DNA from: JACCXJ01 sp052387115
GTDB lineage: Bacteria > Pseudomonadota > Gammaproteobacteria > JACCXJ01
Reading direction: 5' to 3'
DNA length: 16,357 nt
NCBI GenBank assembly: GCA_052387115.1
Contig: JBQTJM010000258.1
Coordinates: 1-16,357, forward strand
Below are positions 15,078 through 16,357 of this stretch, piece by piece (the stretch's first letter is position 1; every line of letters begins with the position of its first letter). The notes beneath the pieces were generated by a model. The model saw only the letters and a program-made list of their open reading frames with translations. It was not told the DNA's origin and did not search any database. Position numbers and translations under genes: made by a program.

Positions 15078-15104
15078 CCGAGTTGGCACCGTGACCGAGC
15101 TGGC
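15071..15104 (+). repeat. 17-bp tandem duplication at the gene junction
   Basis: ACCGTGACCGAGTTGGC (15071-15087) is followed directly by ACCGTGACCGAGCTGGC (15088-15104), differing at one base. Each copy holds GTGACCGAG. The first GTG overlaps the hpt stop (GTGA 15074-15077). The second is the phosphorylase start and overlaps the stop of the mini-ORF opened by the first. Confidence 0.9.
15074..15094 (+). other. Six-codon mini-ORF between hpt and phosphorylase
   Basis: GTG ACC GAG TTG GCA CCG TGA reads MTELAP. It starts within the hpt stop (GTGA overlap) and ends within the next start (GTGA overlap). MTELA equals the true N-terminus of the phosphorylase, so this is the relic start of an older, directly overlapping gene. 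Whether it is translated is unknown. Confidence 0.5.
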
Positions 15105-15831
15105 GATCATCGGCGGGACCGGGCTACGCACCCTGAGCGGTCTCGAGATCGCCCGGCGGGTGGTCAAGCAGACGCCGTACGGTGAGCCGTCCTGCCCATT
15201 CGTCTACGGCATGTATTGCCGCAAAGAGGTGGTGTTCATGGCGCGCCACGGCGTTGCCCATGCGATCCCGCCTCACCAGGTGAACTACCGCGCCAACCTC
15301 TGGGCCCTCAAGGACCTCGGCATCCATCACGTTATCAGTATCAATGCCGTCGGGGGGATCCACCCGGATCTCGCCCCGGGGCGCATCGCCTTCCCGCATC
15401 AGATCATCGACTACACTTGGTCGCGCCCGCATACCTTCTTCGAAGGCCGCATGAGTCGGGTGACTCACATCGACTTCACCGAGCCCTACTGCGAGACCCT
15501 GCGCAGGGTGCTGATCGGGGCCGCCGAACAGGCTGGATTGGAGGCCTGGCCACAGGGCGTCTATGGGGCGAGCCAAGGGCCGCGCCTCGAGACGGCCGCC
15601 GAGATCGACCGCATGGCGCGGGACGGCTGTGACATGGTGGGCATGACCGGCATGCCCGAGGCGGCCCTGGCCCGTGAGCTCGGGATGTGTTACGCCAGCT
15701 GTGCGGTCGTGGCCAACTGGGCCGCCGGCCGTGGGGAGGGGGCGCTCACCATCGGGCTCATCGAGTCCAACATCAAGGCCGGGATGCACACGGTCCGTCG
15801 CTTGCTGGAGCATGCCATTCCCCTCGTGTGA
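15091..15831 (+). CDS. S-methyl-5'-thioinosine phosphorylase, PNP/MTAP family
   Basis: This is a 246-residue enzyme of the trimeric purine nucleoside/methylthioadenosine phosphorylase family. The N-terminal IIGGTGL (6-12) is the phosphate-binding loop. Other landmarks are FMARHG (49-54), HQVNYRANLWALKDLG (62-77), INAVGGI (84-90), YGASQGPRLET (158-168) and MTGMPEAALARELG (185-198). In methylthioadenosine phosphorylases the base pocket has Asp-x-Asp in a TDYD segment; here the matching place reads ANWAAG with Asn209 and Ala211. Loss of those acids favours a 6-oxopurine, so thioinosine or inosine is more likely than methylthioadenosine, as known for the Pseudomonas enzyme. This substrate call is inference. 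The start is GTG at 15091, since the family begins a few residues before IIGGTGL. It is the third gene of the operon, and its hypoxanthine product feeds Hpt. Confidence 0.85.
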   Translation: MTELAIIGGTGLRTLSGLEIARRVVKQTPYGEPSCPFVYGMYCRKEVVFMARHGVAHAIPPHQVNYRANLWALKDLGIHHVISINAVGGIHPDLAPGRIAFPHQIIDYTWSRPHTFFEGRMSRVTHIDFTEPYCETLRRVLIGAAEQAGLEAWPQGVYGASQGPRLETAAEIDRMARDGCDMVGMTGMPEAALARELGMCYASCAVVANWAAGRGEGALTIGLIESNIKAGMHTVRRLLEHAIPLV

Positions 15832-15832
15832 G

Positions 15833-15853
15833 GGCGGGCTGTCGTCGCCCGCC
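15833..15853 (+). terminator. Hairpin just after the phosphorylase stop
   Basis: GGCGGGC (15833-15839) and GCCCGCC (15847-15853) form a perfect 7-bp stem with a 7-nt loop, starting 2 nt after the stop codon. There is no T tract, so termination or 3'-end protection are both possible. Confidence 0.45.
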
Positions 15854-15877
15854 GGCGCATAGGAAGCAAGAAGGTAG

Positions 15878-15895
15878 GGGCGCACTCGTGCGCCC
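15878..15895. repeat. GGGCGCAC/GTGCGCCC palindrome
   Basis: The 8-bp arms GGGCGCAC and GTGCGCCC are separated by only TC, so as RNA the stem would have a loop of about 4 nt. It may be a second half of the operon's 3' end or a dispersed repeat. A weaker 6-bp pair GGACCC/GGGTCC follows at 15910-15931. Confidence 0.4.
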
Positions 15896-15935
15896 TCATG
15901 GGGTATCGGGGACCCGCGTGGACCGGGGTCCTGGG

Positions 15936-15964
15936 TTGACATCACACTATCGAGGGGCTATCTA
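15936..15964 (+). promoter_or_regulatory. Candidate sigma-70 promoter of the last gene
   Basis: TTGACA at 15936-15941 is a perfect -35 hexamer. At 17-nt spacing the -10 position reads TATCTA (15959-15964), a poor match. The start codon lies about 38 nt further on. The spacing is right, but the -10 weakens the call. Confidence 0.4.
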
Positions 15965-15976
15965 CGTATTAGCCCC
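15954..15976 (+). promoter_or_regulatory. Hairpin in the leader of the last gene
   Basis: GGGGCTA (15954-15960) and TAGCCCC (15970-15976) form a perfect 7-bp inverted repeat with a 9-nt loop, followed by GTTT. It overlaps the candidate -10 and lies 25 nt before the start codon, so it could be an operator or a 5' leader structure. Confidence 0.4.
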
Positions 15977-16001
15977 GTTTCAACGAGGATGGAGGTAATC
16001 C

Positions 16002-16357
16002 ATGAATAGAGTATCGAAACGATCGCATCTCTGCCGCGTGCTGGTGCTCGCGGTCGGGGTGGCCGTATCCCCGGTCTCGGCCGTGGCCGAGGAAAACGCC
16101 GGTGACCCCTGGTACGGCGGCGAAGAGCAACAGTACGGGGAACGCGGGCATTCCGCCTATGCCAAGCCGGCACACGACGCCGACTACATGGTCGCGGACG
16201 GGTTGATCGCGCGTCCGCTCGGGATCGCATCGACCATCCTCGGGACGGCTCTCTTCATCGTGACCTTGCCTTTCAGCTTCATCGGAGGCAATGTGGACGA
16301 AGCGGGGCAGGTCCTGGTCCAGGAGCCGGCGGGGTATACCTTCGGGCGCTGTCTGGG
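16002..16357 (+). CDS. Secreted/membrane hypothetical protein (3' truncated)
   Basis: I do not know a function for this gene; the window ends after 118 codons with no stop. GGAGGT precedes the ATG by 6-7 nt. The N-terminus is a classic signal peptide: basic MNRVSKRSHLCR, a hydrophobic core, and a likely cut at SAVA|EE (about residue 29). An acidic Gly/Tyr-rich stretch (30-58) follows. Then comes ADGLIARPLGIASTILGTALF (66-86), whose second part with IVTLPFSFIGG (86-96) is hydrophobic enough for one membrane helix. The closing QEPAGYTFGRCLG resembles the conserved end of a small family of uncharacterised proteobacterial envelope proteins, so the real C-terminus may be close to the window edge. 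That resemblance is from memory and unverified. Confidence 0.75.
   Translation, partial: MNRVSKRSHLCRVLVLAVGVAVSPVSAVAEENAGDPWYGGEEQQYGERGHSAYAKPAHDADYMVADGLIARPLGIASTILGTALFIVTLPFSFIGGNVDEAGQVLVQEPAGYTFGRCL

Overview
The window is GC-rich chromosomal DNA. It is densely packed with intact housekeeping and stress genes and looks like a gammaproteobacterium. The main evidence is the class I adenylate cyclase, which is typical of that class. The CbpA/CbpM pair, the NrdR-GlyA neighbourhood, the Hpt plus methylthioinosine-phosphorylase pair and the REP-like intergenic palindromes would suit a Chromatiales-like lineage, but that finer placement is inference. I see no phage, transposase, plasmid, CRISPR, tRNA or rRNA.

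Layout. (1) 1-252 is a repeat-rich leader, followed by a secreted DUF1579 protein (253-864). (2) 999-3391 on the minus strand is cbpA, cbpM and a DegS/HtrA-like membrane-anchored protease. Divergent from it at 3648-4499 are two Hsp20 genes behind a near-consensus sigma-32 promoter, closed by a hairpin terminator. Together this is a compact protein-quality-control island of J-protein, J-protein modulator, protease and two holdases. (3) 4548-9436 on the minus strand runs, in transcription order, glyA, nrdR, tag, an alpha/beta hydrolase and a YcbB/LdtD-type L,D-transpeptidase. nrdR/tag overlap by 4 nt and tag/hydrolase by 1 nt. (4) A REP-like double hairpin (9501-9579) separates glyA from a histone-deacetylase-like (AcuC family) gene (9623-10582). 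(5) Divergent from that, on the plus strand, is a 922-residue class I adenylate cyclase (10772-13540). Then, behind a TATAAT-containing spacer, come a DUF815 ATPase, hypoxanthine phosphoribosyltransferase and a purine phosphorylase that I read as S-methyl-5'-thioinosine phosphorylase. (6) A hairpin-rich spacer leads into a secreted or membrane hypothetical protein cut off by the window end.

How the genes work together. The last operon makes metabolic sense: the phosphorylase releases hypoxanthine and Hpt converts it to IMP, so it salvages the purine of methylthioadenosine. GlyA (one-carbon units) and NrdR (ribonucleotide reductase repressor) also bear on nucleotide supply. The most unusual detail is the hpt-phosphorylase junction. 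There a 17-bp tandem duplication has copied the GTGA stop/start overlap, leaving a six-codon mini-ORF between two coupled genes. I found no clearly new multi-gene system; most of the window is ordinary core genome, and the interest lies in junctions, promoters and repeats.
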